Source: Shewanella gaetbuli | Lineage (GTDB): Bacteria; Pseudomonadota; Gammaproteobacteria; Enterobacterales; Shewanellaceae | Direction of reading: 5' to 3' | NCBI RefSeq assembly: GCF_023284065.1 | Contig: NZ_JAKIKP010000010.1 | Location: forward strand, 62,001-126,000 | DNA: 64,000 bases | Notes under the pieces: generated by a model | What the model saw: only the letters and a program-made list of their open reading frames with translations | Told to the model about the DNA's origin: nothing | Database searches by the model: none | In this document: piece after piece, positions 44,435 to 52,434 of the stretch | Numbering within the stretch: the stretch's first letter is position 1 | How the letters are laid out: every line of letters starts with the position of its first letter | Translations under genes and position numbers: made by a program

Positions 44435-45097
44435 TTAACGATAATCACTTCGGCGAGGGCGCTCAAAGTATTGAATCCGCTCTTCAATATAACTTATAGC
44501 TTTGCGGCATTTACCTAAACGACGATGCATCAAAAGTATGTCATTTTGCAATTTAATTTTATCTGCAGCATGACATAAGTCTAGATTAGATTCCATTTGT
44601 TGAATTTTAAATTCAAATTTCTTAGCCCAATTAAGATGCTTATTGAGCTCATCATACAATTGATGGCTGTTTTTCATTATGTTGCCAGCAAGCCAACCAA
44701 ACTCACTTTGTTGCATGGAGGTTTGTTGTTTTTTGGCGTAACGAGCTCGATTACTGGCTTTTGCTTGGGCGACCGATTTTAAATTGATATTGGTTGTCAG
44801 TAAGGCTCTTTTTAACGCGGTAAACCTGTCTTGAATGCGTTGACAACTTAGTTCGATGGTACTCTTTGCAAGATTTAGCTTAATTTGTTTTTCGAGTTGA
44901 TTCAGATCTTGGCGCAATTGTTCTACACAAGGTCGTAATGCTGCGCCTTGCTGACTAAAAACGTTATGATTAAAGCGTTCGACATTTTCAAGCGATTTTC
45001 TTTGCTTAGGGGCGAGCTGTTTGTCATGAATTAATACGTCTTGCTCAACTTGATGAAGTTGTTGTCTGAGCAAGTGAATGAGTTGTTCGGCATTCAT
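44435..45097 (-). CDS. priC: Primosomal replication protein PriC-like
   Basis: A 220-residue, helical, basic protein of the PriC (primosomal replication protein N'') family, which helps reload DnaB helicase at stalled forks. It is Gln/Lys-rich with heptad-like spacing. Family landmarks include the RFNHNVFS segment near residue 44 and the C-terminal RLGKCRKAISYIEERIQYFER. Shewanella members are longer than E. coli PriC. The start at 45097 overlaps the yfcA stop (ATGA), showing translational coupling; the frame extends five codons further upstream, which I reject. It lies downstream of dinG, consistent with a repair role. Confidence 0.78.
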   Translation of the reverse strand: MNAEQLIHLLRQQLHQVEQDVLIHDKQLAPKQRKSLENVERFNHNVFSQQGAALRPCVEQLRQDLNQLEKQIKLNLAKSTIELSCQRIQDRFTALKRALLTTNINLKSVAQAKASNRARYAKKQQTSMQQSEFGWLAGNIMKNSHQLYDELNKHLNWAKKFEFKIQQMESNLDLCHAADKIKLQNDILLMHRRLGKCRKAISYIEERIQYFERPRRSDYR

Positions 45098-45867
45098 ACC
45101 CAAGCACTCCATGCTAAATGGGCCGCAATTGAAACCACTGAGATAATAAACAGCGGCTTAATAAAAGGGATACCAAATCGAATCGCACTGCGAGCCCCAA
45201 TGAACGAGCCTGCCATCATACATAACCCCATCCATAACCCTAAAATCCAGTTTACTTGGCCTAAAAATGCAAATATGGCTAATGCCGTAATGTTGCTGAT
45301 TAAGGTCATAATTCTGGCTAGAGCACAGCTTTCAAGTAACGGAAGTTTATGCAGTGAAATTGATGATACTGTCCAAAATGCCCCAATACCAGGGCCGGCA
45401 AAACCGTCATATCCACCCAATATTAACCCTTGAACTGATTGCTTTGTGTGGTCTGGTGATTCTTTTGGTGGAGTATAGGTTTTACTGCCCATGGCTTTAG
45501 GGCTAAATAAAGTATAAATAGCAATACTGATGATAAGCAGAGGCAAAAGCTTTTCTAACCATGCTGAGTTAATCAGAAAAACCAGCCCGCTACCTAAAAT
45601 TGCCCCAACAAAAGTGGCAATGGCACACAAACGCCAAAACTTAGGCACAAATAGTTGTTGCTTATAATAAGTATAGCTAGACGTGAACGAACCAAAACAA
45701 GCCGCTAATTTGTTGGTGCCTAAGGCTAAGTGTGGCGGGATGCCCATGGTTAACAACGCAGGAATTGATAATAACCCTCCGCCGCCAACAATGGCGTCAA
45801 TAAACCCAGCAATAATCCCAATAACGGCTAATAATAATAGCTGGCTTGGGTCTATCAATAATTCCAA
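45094..45867 (-). CDS. yfcA: TSUP-family membrane transporter, YfcA-like
   Basis: A 257-residue inner-membrane protein of the TauE/SafE (TSUP) family. It has about eight hydrophobic segments and the typical glycine-rich motif AGFIDAIVGGGGLLSIPALL near residue 20, repeated in weaker form as GGYDGFAGPGIGAFW near residue 152. It resembles E. coli YfcA in length and motifs. TSUP proteins carry sulfur-containing or organic anions; the substrate is unknown. It starts 7 bases after dinG and overlaps priC by 4 bases. Confidence 0.87.
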   Translation of the reverse strand: MELLIDPSQLLLLAVIGIIAGFIDAIVGGGGLLSIPALLTMGIPPHLALGTNKLAACFGSFTSSYTYYKQQLFVPKFWRLCAIATFVGAILGSGLVFLINSAWLEKLLPLLIISIAIYTLFSPKAMGSKTYTPPKESPDHTKQSVQGLILGGYDGFAGPGIGAFWTVSSISLHKLPLLESCALARIMTLISNITALAIFAFLGQVNWILGLWMGLCMMAGSFIGARSAIRFGIPFIKPLFIISVVSIAAHLAWSAWV

Positions 45868-45874
45868 AATTTAC

Positions 45875-47950
45875 CTACTCAATGACTCGCCTAAATGGCG
45901 GTAGTGCGTCAATTAATGATTTTCCGTAACGTTTGGTGACTAAACGGCGGTCTAAAATAGTCACACGACCATAATCTTCTTCTTTACGCAGTAATCTACC
46001 ACAACTTTGTACTAATTTACGTGATGCATCTGGAATGGTGAGCTGTAAAAATGGGTTGCCACCTTTCATTTTAACGTATTCTGCATGAGCTTGCTCAACC
46101 GGAGACGTCGGCACAGCAAACGGCAATTTAGTGATGATGAGGTTTGTTAAGTAGTCGCCGGGTAAATCTAACCCTTCCGAAAAACTGCCTGTGCCAAAAA
46201 TAATACTTGGCTCTCCGTCGTCACAACGCTGTTTATGTTGGGCTAAAATTTGTTGTCTTGGTATTGTTCCTTGTACAAATAATTGTTGTTTTGGGATTTT
46301 TCCTTCAACAAGATCTGCAACTTTCTCCATTTGCCAGTATGAAGCAAATAATACCAGCGTGGCCATTTCACCTTCTATTAACGCTAAAATTTGGCTGGCT
46401 AATTCTTCGGTGTAATTATCATGGGTGGGTTCATTATCCATTTGTGGAATAAACAAGGTGGCGTTGTTTTGGTAGTCAAAAGGGGACTGTAAAGCTAAAA
46501 AACGACTGCCGTCTTGGGTTGTTAAACCAACTTGGTGCGCAAAATGGTTAAAGTTATTTAACGCCCTTAATGTGGCGCTACACAATACCACTCCCGCAGC
46601 CTTTTGCCACAGCATAGACTCAAGCATAAAGCCCACTTCTATTGGTGAAGCGCACACAAGATAATCTTGTTGTTTTCCGGTAATCAACTCAATCCATCTT
46701 GCCGTTGGCGCACCTTTTTTGCTGTCTTCTTTGGCGACTATTTTCCACAGTTTATGTAAGTTTTCTAGGCGTTGTAAGATAAATCCTGTTTCTGACAACA
46801 AACCCTCTGACTGATGCTTAGGCACTTCACCATCTTTAATGGCTTCACTTAACACGGCAACAACTTTATTAAATTGTTTTACGCCGCTACCGGTGGCGGT
46901 AGATAAGTTTTCAGCTTGAATGGTTAATGCTTCAGGAAGTTGCCCATGCTCGAAGCGCCAGCGAGTTTCTGGGTTAGCAAAAAACTGTGGCTGAGTGTCA
47001 CAAAAGTGTGCCACTTGGTTTAACAAGCTAACAATATCAGTAATGTGATCCAACATCGCTTGTACGGGGGCGATAATATTATTGGTTTTAAGTTGGTTTT
47101 GTAATTTGCTACAGGTTTTACTGGCTTTTTCTAACCAATCGGTAGCGCCGCGTAAGGTGGCTTGAGCGCTGGAAAAGTCACGGGCAACAATGGGTAGATG
47201 ATGCGCTTCATCAATAATGTAAAACATGTCTTCAGGTTCGGGCAAAATAACACCACCGCCTAACTCTAAGTCTGCAAAAAGTAAGCTGTGGTTTGCAATT
47301 AATACATCCCATGTATCAACATCTTCACGGGCCTTATGAAAAGGGCAATGATGGTGTGCCGAAACTTGCTTATGACAACTGTGTTTGTCACAACAAATTT
47401 GCTGCCATAAAAAGTCTGGAATCGGTTCTTTTAAGCTGTCTAATTCACCGTTCCACTTTTTCTGGTGATAGTCTTGATGCAACTGTTGTAATTGGTCTAT
47501 TTGTGTTTGGTCAGGTTTGGTTTGCCACATGGCCATTTGCGCACTGTCTTGAGTGCCTATCATGGCTTCCAATTTAGCAAGACACACATATCGTTGGCGC
47601 CCTTTAACTAAACCAAATTTAAAATCTAAACCTGAATGCTGTAAAAAGAAGGGTAAATCTTTATGCAGTAATTGTTCTTGTAAAGCGACTGTTGCCGTGG
47701 CAATACAGACCTTTTTTTTACTGGCTAACCCAAGTGGAATAGCACCTAGAATATACGACAAAGATTTACCAATTCCCGTACCCGCTTCTACCACTATGAT
47801 ACGTCGGTGTTTGTCATATTCACCCGCTAAGGTTTTAGAGATCTCTGCTACCATATAATTTTGCTCACGACGGGAACGAAATTGCGGCATCGCGCTGGCA
47901 ATGTCTTTATAGGTAGAGCGAATTTGCGTTTTTACCTTATCGGTGAGCAT
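45875..47950 (-). CDS. dinG: ATP-dependent DNA helicase DinG
   Basis: A 691-residue XPD-like superfamily 2 helicase. Walker A is EAGTGIGKSLSYILGAIP near residue 55. The Fe-S cluster cysteines are VCLAK near residue 117 and the group CCDKHSCHKQ plus HHHCPFHK near 190-210. The helicase box is YIIDEAHHLP near 245, and late motifs include IFGTGSFSEGLDLPGDYL near 600 and QSCGRLLR near 660. DinG unwinds R-loops and helps forks pass transcribed regions; it is a damage-inducible gene in E. coli. A LexA box lies 34 bases upstream, shared with polB. Confidence 0.93.
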   Translation of the reverse strand: MLTDKVKTQIRSTYKDIASAMPQFRSRREQNYMVAEISKTLAGEYDKHRRIIVVEAGTGIGKSLSYILGAIPLGLASKKKVCIATATVALQEQLLHKDLPFFLQHSGLDFKFGLVKGRQRYVCLAKLEAMIGTQDSAQMAMWQTKPDQTQIDQLQQLHQDYHQKKWNGELDSLKEPIPDFLWQQICCDKHSCHKQVSAHHHCPFHKAREDVDTWDVLIANHSLLFADLELGGGVILPEPEDMFYIIDEAHHLPIVARDFSSAQATLRGATDWLEKASKTCSKLQNQLKTNNIIAPVQAMLDHITDIVSLLNQVAHFCDTQPQFFANPETRWRFEHGQLPEALTIQAENLSTATGSGVKQFNKVVAVLSEAIKDGEVPKHQSEGLLSETGFILQRLENLHKLWKIVAKEDSKKGAPTARWIELITGKQQDYLVCASPIEVGFMLESMLWQKAAGVVLCSATLRALNNFNHFAHQVGLTTQDGSRFLALQSPFDYQNNATLFIPQMDNEPTHDNYTEELASQILALIEGEMATLVLFASYWQMEKVADLVEGKIPKQQLFVQGTIPRQQILAQHKQRCDDGEPSIIFGTGSFSEGLDLPGDYLTNLIITKLPFAVPTSPVEQAHAEYVKMKGGNPFLQLTIPDASRKLVQSCGRLLRKEEDYGRVTILDRRLVTKRYGKSLIDALPPFRRVIE

Positions 47951-47983
47951 AAGTAGTGTCTATTCTGCTATGACTAAATTATG

Positions 47984-47999
47984 CTGTACATAATAACAG
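47984..47999. promoter_or_regulatory. LexA box shared by dinG and polB
   Basis: CTGTACATAATAACAG fits CTGT-N8-ACAG exactly and has the AT-rich centre typical of SOS boxes. It sits in the 58-base gap between two divergent genes that are both SOS-regulated in E. coli. Confidence 0.85.
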
Positions 48000-48008
48000 T
48001 GAATCCAT

Positions 48009-50450
48009 GTGCTTAAAATAGATAAAAAATTGAAGCTAACTAATTCTACAGCTAAAAATAACTTGATCACCTTAAAGGGCCAAGTATTAACTCGCCATGC
48101 GATATATCGTCATGGTCAATTAGTCTTGCAATACTATATTAAAACGGCAGATGGCCCTGTTTTGGTCGAGTTAAACAATCAACATATCGTGTGTTTTTGT
48201 CGTCAGGTCGATGTGGACAAGCTAACGCCACACTTAGACAAAGTAACCGTAAAACCACTAACTATGGTTGATTTTAATCATCATGCTGTGTGTGGTCTGT
48301 ATTTTTCATCTAATTCAGCTTTAAAACAATTAACCAGAATAGCGAACGATTTAGGCATAAATTTATATGAAGCCGATATTCGTCCTGAGCAACGCTTCCT
48401 TGTCGAGCGCTTCATAGCGTTTAATATTGAATGCCAAGGTGAAATTGGCCACAGTCGTCAAAATTTGCCTGTTATGCAGTGTTTTAGAGCGAGACAATTA
48501 TCAGATGTGAATAATCGAGATGATGAAGTGCGGAAACCGTGTTTACGGGTTATTTCACTTGATTTTGAATGCAGCATGAAAGGGGAGTTGTACTCTGTTG
48601 GCTTGTATGGTGAACACTATCAAAAGGTCATTATGGTGGGCGAGCCATCACTTGAGAATGAATCTGCAGATTATATTAGCTGGGTAGCTAATGAAGTTTC
48701 CTTAATACACAAGCTTATTCAGTGGTTTAGCGACTATGACCCAGACATTATTATTGGTTGGGCGGTGGTGGTTTTTGACTTAGCGCTATTATATAAGCGT
48801 TGCCAATTACATAATATTGCCTTGAAAATTGGCCGAGGTGGGACTGAACTAACTTGGAAAGTTGAAAATAAATATCGCCCAGAAACGTTAAGTTTACCTG
48901 GAAGGGTGGTGTTAGATGGTATTGATTGGTTAAAAGCTGCATTTTATCAATTTGACAGTTTCTCTTTGGAAAACGTCTCAAGAGTGTTACTTGATGAAGG
49001 TAAAGCAATTCATGACGTAGAAAATCGAGGGGGAGAAATCACCCAAATGTTTCACTCAGATAAATTGCAATTGGCGCATTATAATCTTACCGATAGCCGA
49101 TTAGTGTGGGACATTTTTGAAAAAACTAACTTACTCGCTTTTGCTATAGAAAGGGCAAAACTGACCGGCTTAGAGTTTGGTCGTGTGGGTGCATCAGTGG
49201 CAGCGTTTTATCACCTTTATCTTCCGCATTTGCATCGAAGTGGTTTTGTGGCACCACATATGCCTGCCAGTGATGGATTAGAGAGCCCTGGTGGTTATGT
49301 CATGGACTCTATTCCGGGGTATTACAAAAATGTACTGGTGTTAGATTTTAAAAGCCTTTATCCCTCAATTATTCGTACTTTTTTAATTGACCCCAAAGGA
49401 TTGGTTGAAGGTTTAAAACTTGCAGAAACCTCGGGTAATAACAACCCTGAATTAGTTGAAGGTTTTTTAGGGGCTCAATTTCATCGTCAAGAGCCTATTC
49501 TACCTAAGTTAATTGCACGATTAGCAGCACAAAGAGAGCAGGCTAAACAGGATAAAAACGAGCCATTATCTCAAGCTATTAAAATTATTATGAACTCGCT
49601 TTATGGCGTGTTGGGCTCAAGAGGGTGCGTATTTCATGATGCCAAATTAGCCAGTTCCATTACCATGCGCGGTCATCAAATTATGAAATTGACTAAATTG
49701 TGGATTGAACAAATGGGCTATAAGGTGATTTATGGTGACACTGACTCTACCTTCGTTTGGCTTGGGGACTCACCAGAGTTAAGTGCACAATCAATCGGCC
49801 AGCAATTAGCTATAACTATGACACAAAAGTGGCAAGAGTGGTGCAAAGAACATTATCAGCTTACCAGTTTTTTAGAACTGGAATTTGAAAGCCATTTTCA
49901 GCAATTTATTATGCCTACCCTTCGCGGAAGTGAACTTGGAAGTAAAAAGCGCTATGTCGGAATGAAATTAGATAAACAGGCCAAACCGCAAATCATTTTC
50001 AAGGGAATGGAACAAGTGAGGAGTGATTGGACACCGTTATCTAAAAGAATTCAACTACAACTCTATCAACGATTTTTTAATCAGCAAGATATTACCGCCT
50101 TCTTATCTTCACAAATCAGTTTATTGAAACAAGGGCATTTTGATCAAGAGCTAGTCTTTACTAAGCGCTTAAAGCGAAATGTTGAAGACTATACCGCTAA
50201 ATCAACCCCTCATGTAAAAGCGGCTAAATTGATGGCGGAGTATCAACAACAAGAGCAATGGCTTAAAAAAGGTGCAGTAATTAAATATGTGATGACCATC
50301 ACGGGCGTTGAACCTGTATGCGACAAAAAGTGGCATTTAGACTATGACTATTACACTGAAAAGCAGATTAAACCGATTGCAGAACCCATACTTTTATTGC
50401 TAGGTGAGAGTTTTGATAACTTTTTGAACGGCCAAATGTTGTTGATATAG
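48009..50450 (+). CDS. polB: DNA polymerase II (family B)
   Basis: An 813-residue family B polymerase with proofreading exonuclease. Exo I is SLDFECSMKGE near residue 183 and Exo II DPDIIIGWAVV near 246. Polymerase motif A is LVLDFKSLYPSIIRTFLIDP near 444, motif B IKIIMNSLYGVLGSRG near 527 and motif C IYGDTDSTF near 574. Pol II takes part in restart and translesion synthesis after damage. The frame begins with GTG at 48009 and there is no in-frame ATG for about 80 codons, so GTG or the nearby TTG must be used; no good Shine-Dalgarno sequence is visible. In Exo II the usual N-F/N-x-x-x-F-D appears as GWAVVVFD. Confidence 0.92.
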   Translation: MLKIDKKLKLTNSTAKNNLITLKGQVLTRHAIYRHGQLVLQYYIKTADGPVLVELNNQHIVCFCRQVDVDKLTPHLDKVTVKPLTMVDFNHHAVCGLYFSSNSALKQLTRIANDLGINLYEADIRPEQRFLVERFIAFNIECQGEIGHSRQNLPVMQCFRARQLSDVNNRDDEVRKPCLRVISLDFECSMKGELYSVGLYGEHYQKVIMVGEPSLENESADYISWVANEVSLIHKLIQWFSDYDPDIIIGWAVVVFDLALLYKRCQLHNIALKIGRGGTELTWKVENKYRPETLSLPGRVVLDGIDWLKAAFYQFDSFSLENVSRVLLDEGKAIHDVENRGGEITQMFHSDKLQLAHYNLTDSRLVWDIFEKTNLLAFAIERAKLTGLEFGRVGASVAAFYHLYLPHLHRSGFVAPHMPASDGLESPGGYVMDSIPGYYKNVLVLDFKSLYPSIIRTFLIDPKGLVEGLKLAETSGNNNPELVEGFLGAQFHRQEPILPKLIARLAAQREQAKQDKNEPLSQAIKIIMNSLYGVLGSRGCVFHDAKLASSITMRGHQIMKLTKLWIEQMGYKVIYGDTDSTFVWLGDSPELSAQSIGQQLAITMTQKWQEWCKEHYQLTSFLELEFESHFQQFIMPTLRGSELGSKKRYVGMKLDKQAKPQIIFKGMEQVRSDWTPLSKRIQLQLYQRFFNQQDITAFLSSQISLLKQGHFDQELVFTKRLKRNVEDYTAKSTPHVKAAKLMAEYQQQEQWLKKGAVIKYVMTITGVEPVCDKKWHLDYDYYTEKQIKPIAEPILLLLGESFDNFLNGQMLLI

Positions 50451-50595
50451 TGTTGAAAAATTATTGTTGACTGCAAACTTGTTAATTTTTTTTGGTTTTT
50501 TTTTGGTTTTTTGTGCTGGTAAATGTATTACTTTAGTATTTATTACACTGGTTTTGTCCTGATATTTTGAATGTTTGAAAAATTTCATGCTAGCC

Positions 50596-50617
50596 TTTGT
50601 GTTAAATAGAACACAAA
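50596..50617. promoter_or_regulatory. Perfect 8+6+8 palindrome upstream of the porin gene
   Basis: TTTGTGTT, AAATAG, AACACAAA: eight-base arms with no mismatch, ending 43 bases before the porin ATG. The spacing differs from CRP (TGTG and CACA are 10 apart rather than 8). It may be an operator or an mRNA leader hairpin. T-rich sequence (50485-50515) lies further upstream. Confidence 0.45.
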
Positions 50618-50660
50618 AAATCACTCAAATGTGAGAGAAAATAAAAGAAGGTAAAGTTTG

Positions 50661-51839
50661 ATGAACAAGACGATTATTGCTTCTGCATTAGCAGCGGCTA
50701 TGTTTGTACCTGCAGCTTCAGCTGTCGAAGTATACAAAGATGAAAAGAACTCTATGTCAATTGGTGGCTTCATTGATGCCCGTGTTTACAACGGCCAAGG
50801 TGAAACAGAGTTAGTGAATGGCGCATCGCGTATTAACTTTGGTTTTGATCGTCAAATGGACAATGGCTGGGCTGCATTTGCTAAATTTGAGTGGGGTGTA
50901 AACCCATTTGGTAACAGTGAAATTGTTTACAACTCAGATAGCCGTTTTGAGTCAAGCAGTGATGAGTTTTTAAATAACCGTTTAGGTTATGTGGGTTTAT
51001 CTCATGATGTGTATGGCTCGTTGAGCTTAGGTAAGCAATGGGGTGTTTGGTATGACCTAGTAGGTGCAACCAACAACCCTATCGTATGGGATGGTAATGC
51101 ATCTGGTACTTATACTTATAACAAAGCTGATGGTGCAATTAACGGTACTGGTCGTGGTGACAAAACCATTCAATACCGCAACACTTTCGGTAAGTTCAGC
51201 TTAGGTGTGCAGATGCAACTTAAGCAAAACTCTTTTGATTTAGTTGTAGATGACCCAACTATTCAACCAATTAATGGTCTTGTTACTACTAGCTCAATTG
51301 GTTCAGTTGAATATGGCAACACATTCGGTTTATCTGCAATGTATCAAGTGACTGATAAATTCAATGTAGGTGTTGCGTTTAACACTGGTGAGTTTGATGC
51401 AGACTTAATCGGTGGTGCTTCATTTAAGGCGCGTGATGAAATTTACGGTATTGGCGTAACTTATGGCGGTTGGGATGAAAAAGGATTCCACTTCGCTGCT
51501 AACTACAACGAAAATGAATTTCATGATACAGATAACTTAGGTCGTATGATTGAAAGTGGACGTGGTTTGGAGTCATTAGTTGCTTATAACTTTGACAACA
51601 ACATTCGCATCTTTGCAGCTTACAACGTATTAGATGCTGATACTATTATGACTGCTGAAGAAGGCGAAGTATTCAAACGCCAATTCATGACCGCAGGTGT
51701 TCACTATACTTGGGATAACAACATCATTTTATACCTAGAAGGTCGTTTAGATAACAGTGACTTCTCTGGTCCAAATGAAGCTGCACAGAAAATTGGTGAA
51801 GAAGACGGTATCGGCTTCGGTATTCGCTATATTCTATAA
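50661..51839 (+). CDS. General porin (Gram-negative trimeric porin family)
   Basis: A 392-residue outer-membrane porin. The signal peptide is MNKTIIASALAAAMFVPAASA. The mature protein starts with VEVYKDEKNSMSIGGFIDARV and shows the porin pattern of 16 amphipathic strands, including YVGLSHDVYGSLSLGKQWG, which leads into the constriction loop. It ends GIGFGIRYIL, where leucine replaces the usual final phenylalanine. It would allow passive diffusion of small solutes. A TTG three bases earlier is in frame, but the ATG at 50661 with AAGG 9 bases upstream is clearly the start. Codon use is strongly biased as in highly expressed genes. Confidence 0.9.
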   Translation: MNKTIIASALAAAMFVPAASAVEVYKDEKNSMSIGGFIDARVYNGQGETELVNGASRINFGFDRQMDNGWAAFAKFEWGVNPFGNSEIVYNSDSRFESSSDEFLNNRLGYVGLSHDVYGSLSLGKQWGVWYDLVGATNNPIVWDGNASGTYTYNKADGAINGTGRGDKTIQYRNTFGKFSLGVQMQLKQNSFDLVVDDPTIQPINGLVTTSSIGSVEYGNTFGLSAMYQVTDKFNVGVAFNTGEFDADLIGGASFKARDEIYGIGVTYGGWDEKGFHFAANYNENEFHDTDNLGRMIESGRGLESLVAYNFDNNIRIFAAYNVLDADTIMTAEEGEVFKRQFMTAGVHYTWDNNIILYLEGRLDNSDFSGPNEAAQKIGEEDGIGFGIRYIL

Positions 51840-51884
51840 GGTATTGGCTGAGCTCATTTAACAAAGCAAAGCTGATAACGTACT

Positions 51885-51919
51885 AAAAATGCCACTCATA
51901 TTTAATGAGTGGCATTTTT
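51885..51919 (+). terminator. Intrinsic terminator of the porin gene
   Basis: AAAAATGCCACTCAT and ATGAGTGGCATTTTT form a perfect 15-base stem around a 5-base loop. Confidence 0.88.
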
Positions 51920-52434
51920 GTATTATGACTTATCGAAAAGTACCTAGCTTGAAAAAGACTGATTTAGTTACAGTCACTATTGTTTAAGAATAACAGTATT
52001 AATTCAAATGAGATTACATCAGTAAAACTTCACAGTGCACACTGAATTCATTGCTTAGAATGAGTGTTAATAGTAATAAATCACTTTAATTTATCGATAT
52101 TAATTTTCGTAAATTCGACTATAAAATTCATCAACCCTCTTCTTTGTAAAACCTACGCTTTCCGCTTTTTAATAGAACTTCTTGTTTTTAGTGGCTTTAA
52201 TTAATTTTAGGTTTTAATCATAAAAAATCATTATATTTAACTATGAGGTTGCATGGTAACCGCATGATTTTTATAACTTTGATCCTCATTGATAACAGTT
52301 TTTTAATGTGGTCTATTCCTTAGAGTTGCTAATCAATTCAGATAACTCTTGTCAGTTTTAATCTATAGCAACAAAACAATCAAAATATAAAACCATAAAA
52401 ACAAGACAAAAAATTATGTCTAGGGAAAGAATAG
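51920..52434. other. Intergenic region upstream of the first TonB-dependent receptor
   Basis: 515 AT-rich bases with no credible gene. It must contain the receptor promoter. A short near-palindrome (CAGTG-CA-CACTG, near 52036) and an AGACA/TGTCT inverted repeat immediately before the Shine-Dalgarno sequence (52404-52421) are the only structures I noticed. Confidence 0.4.
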
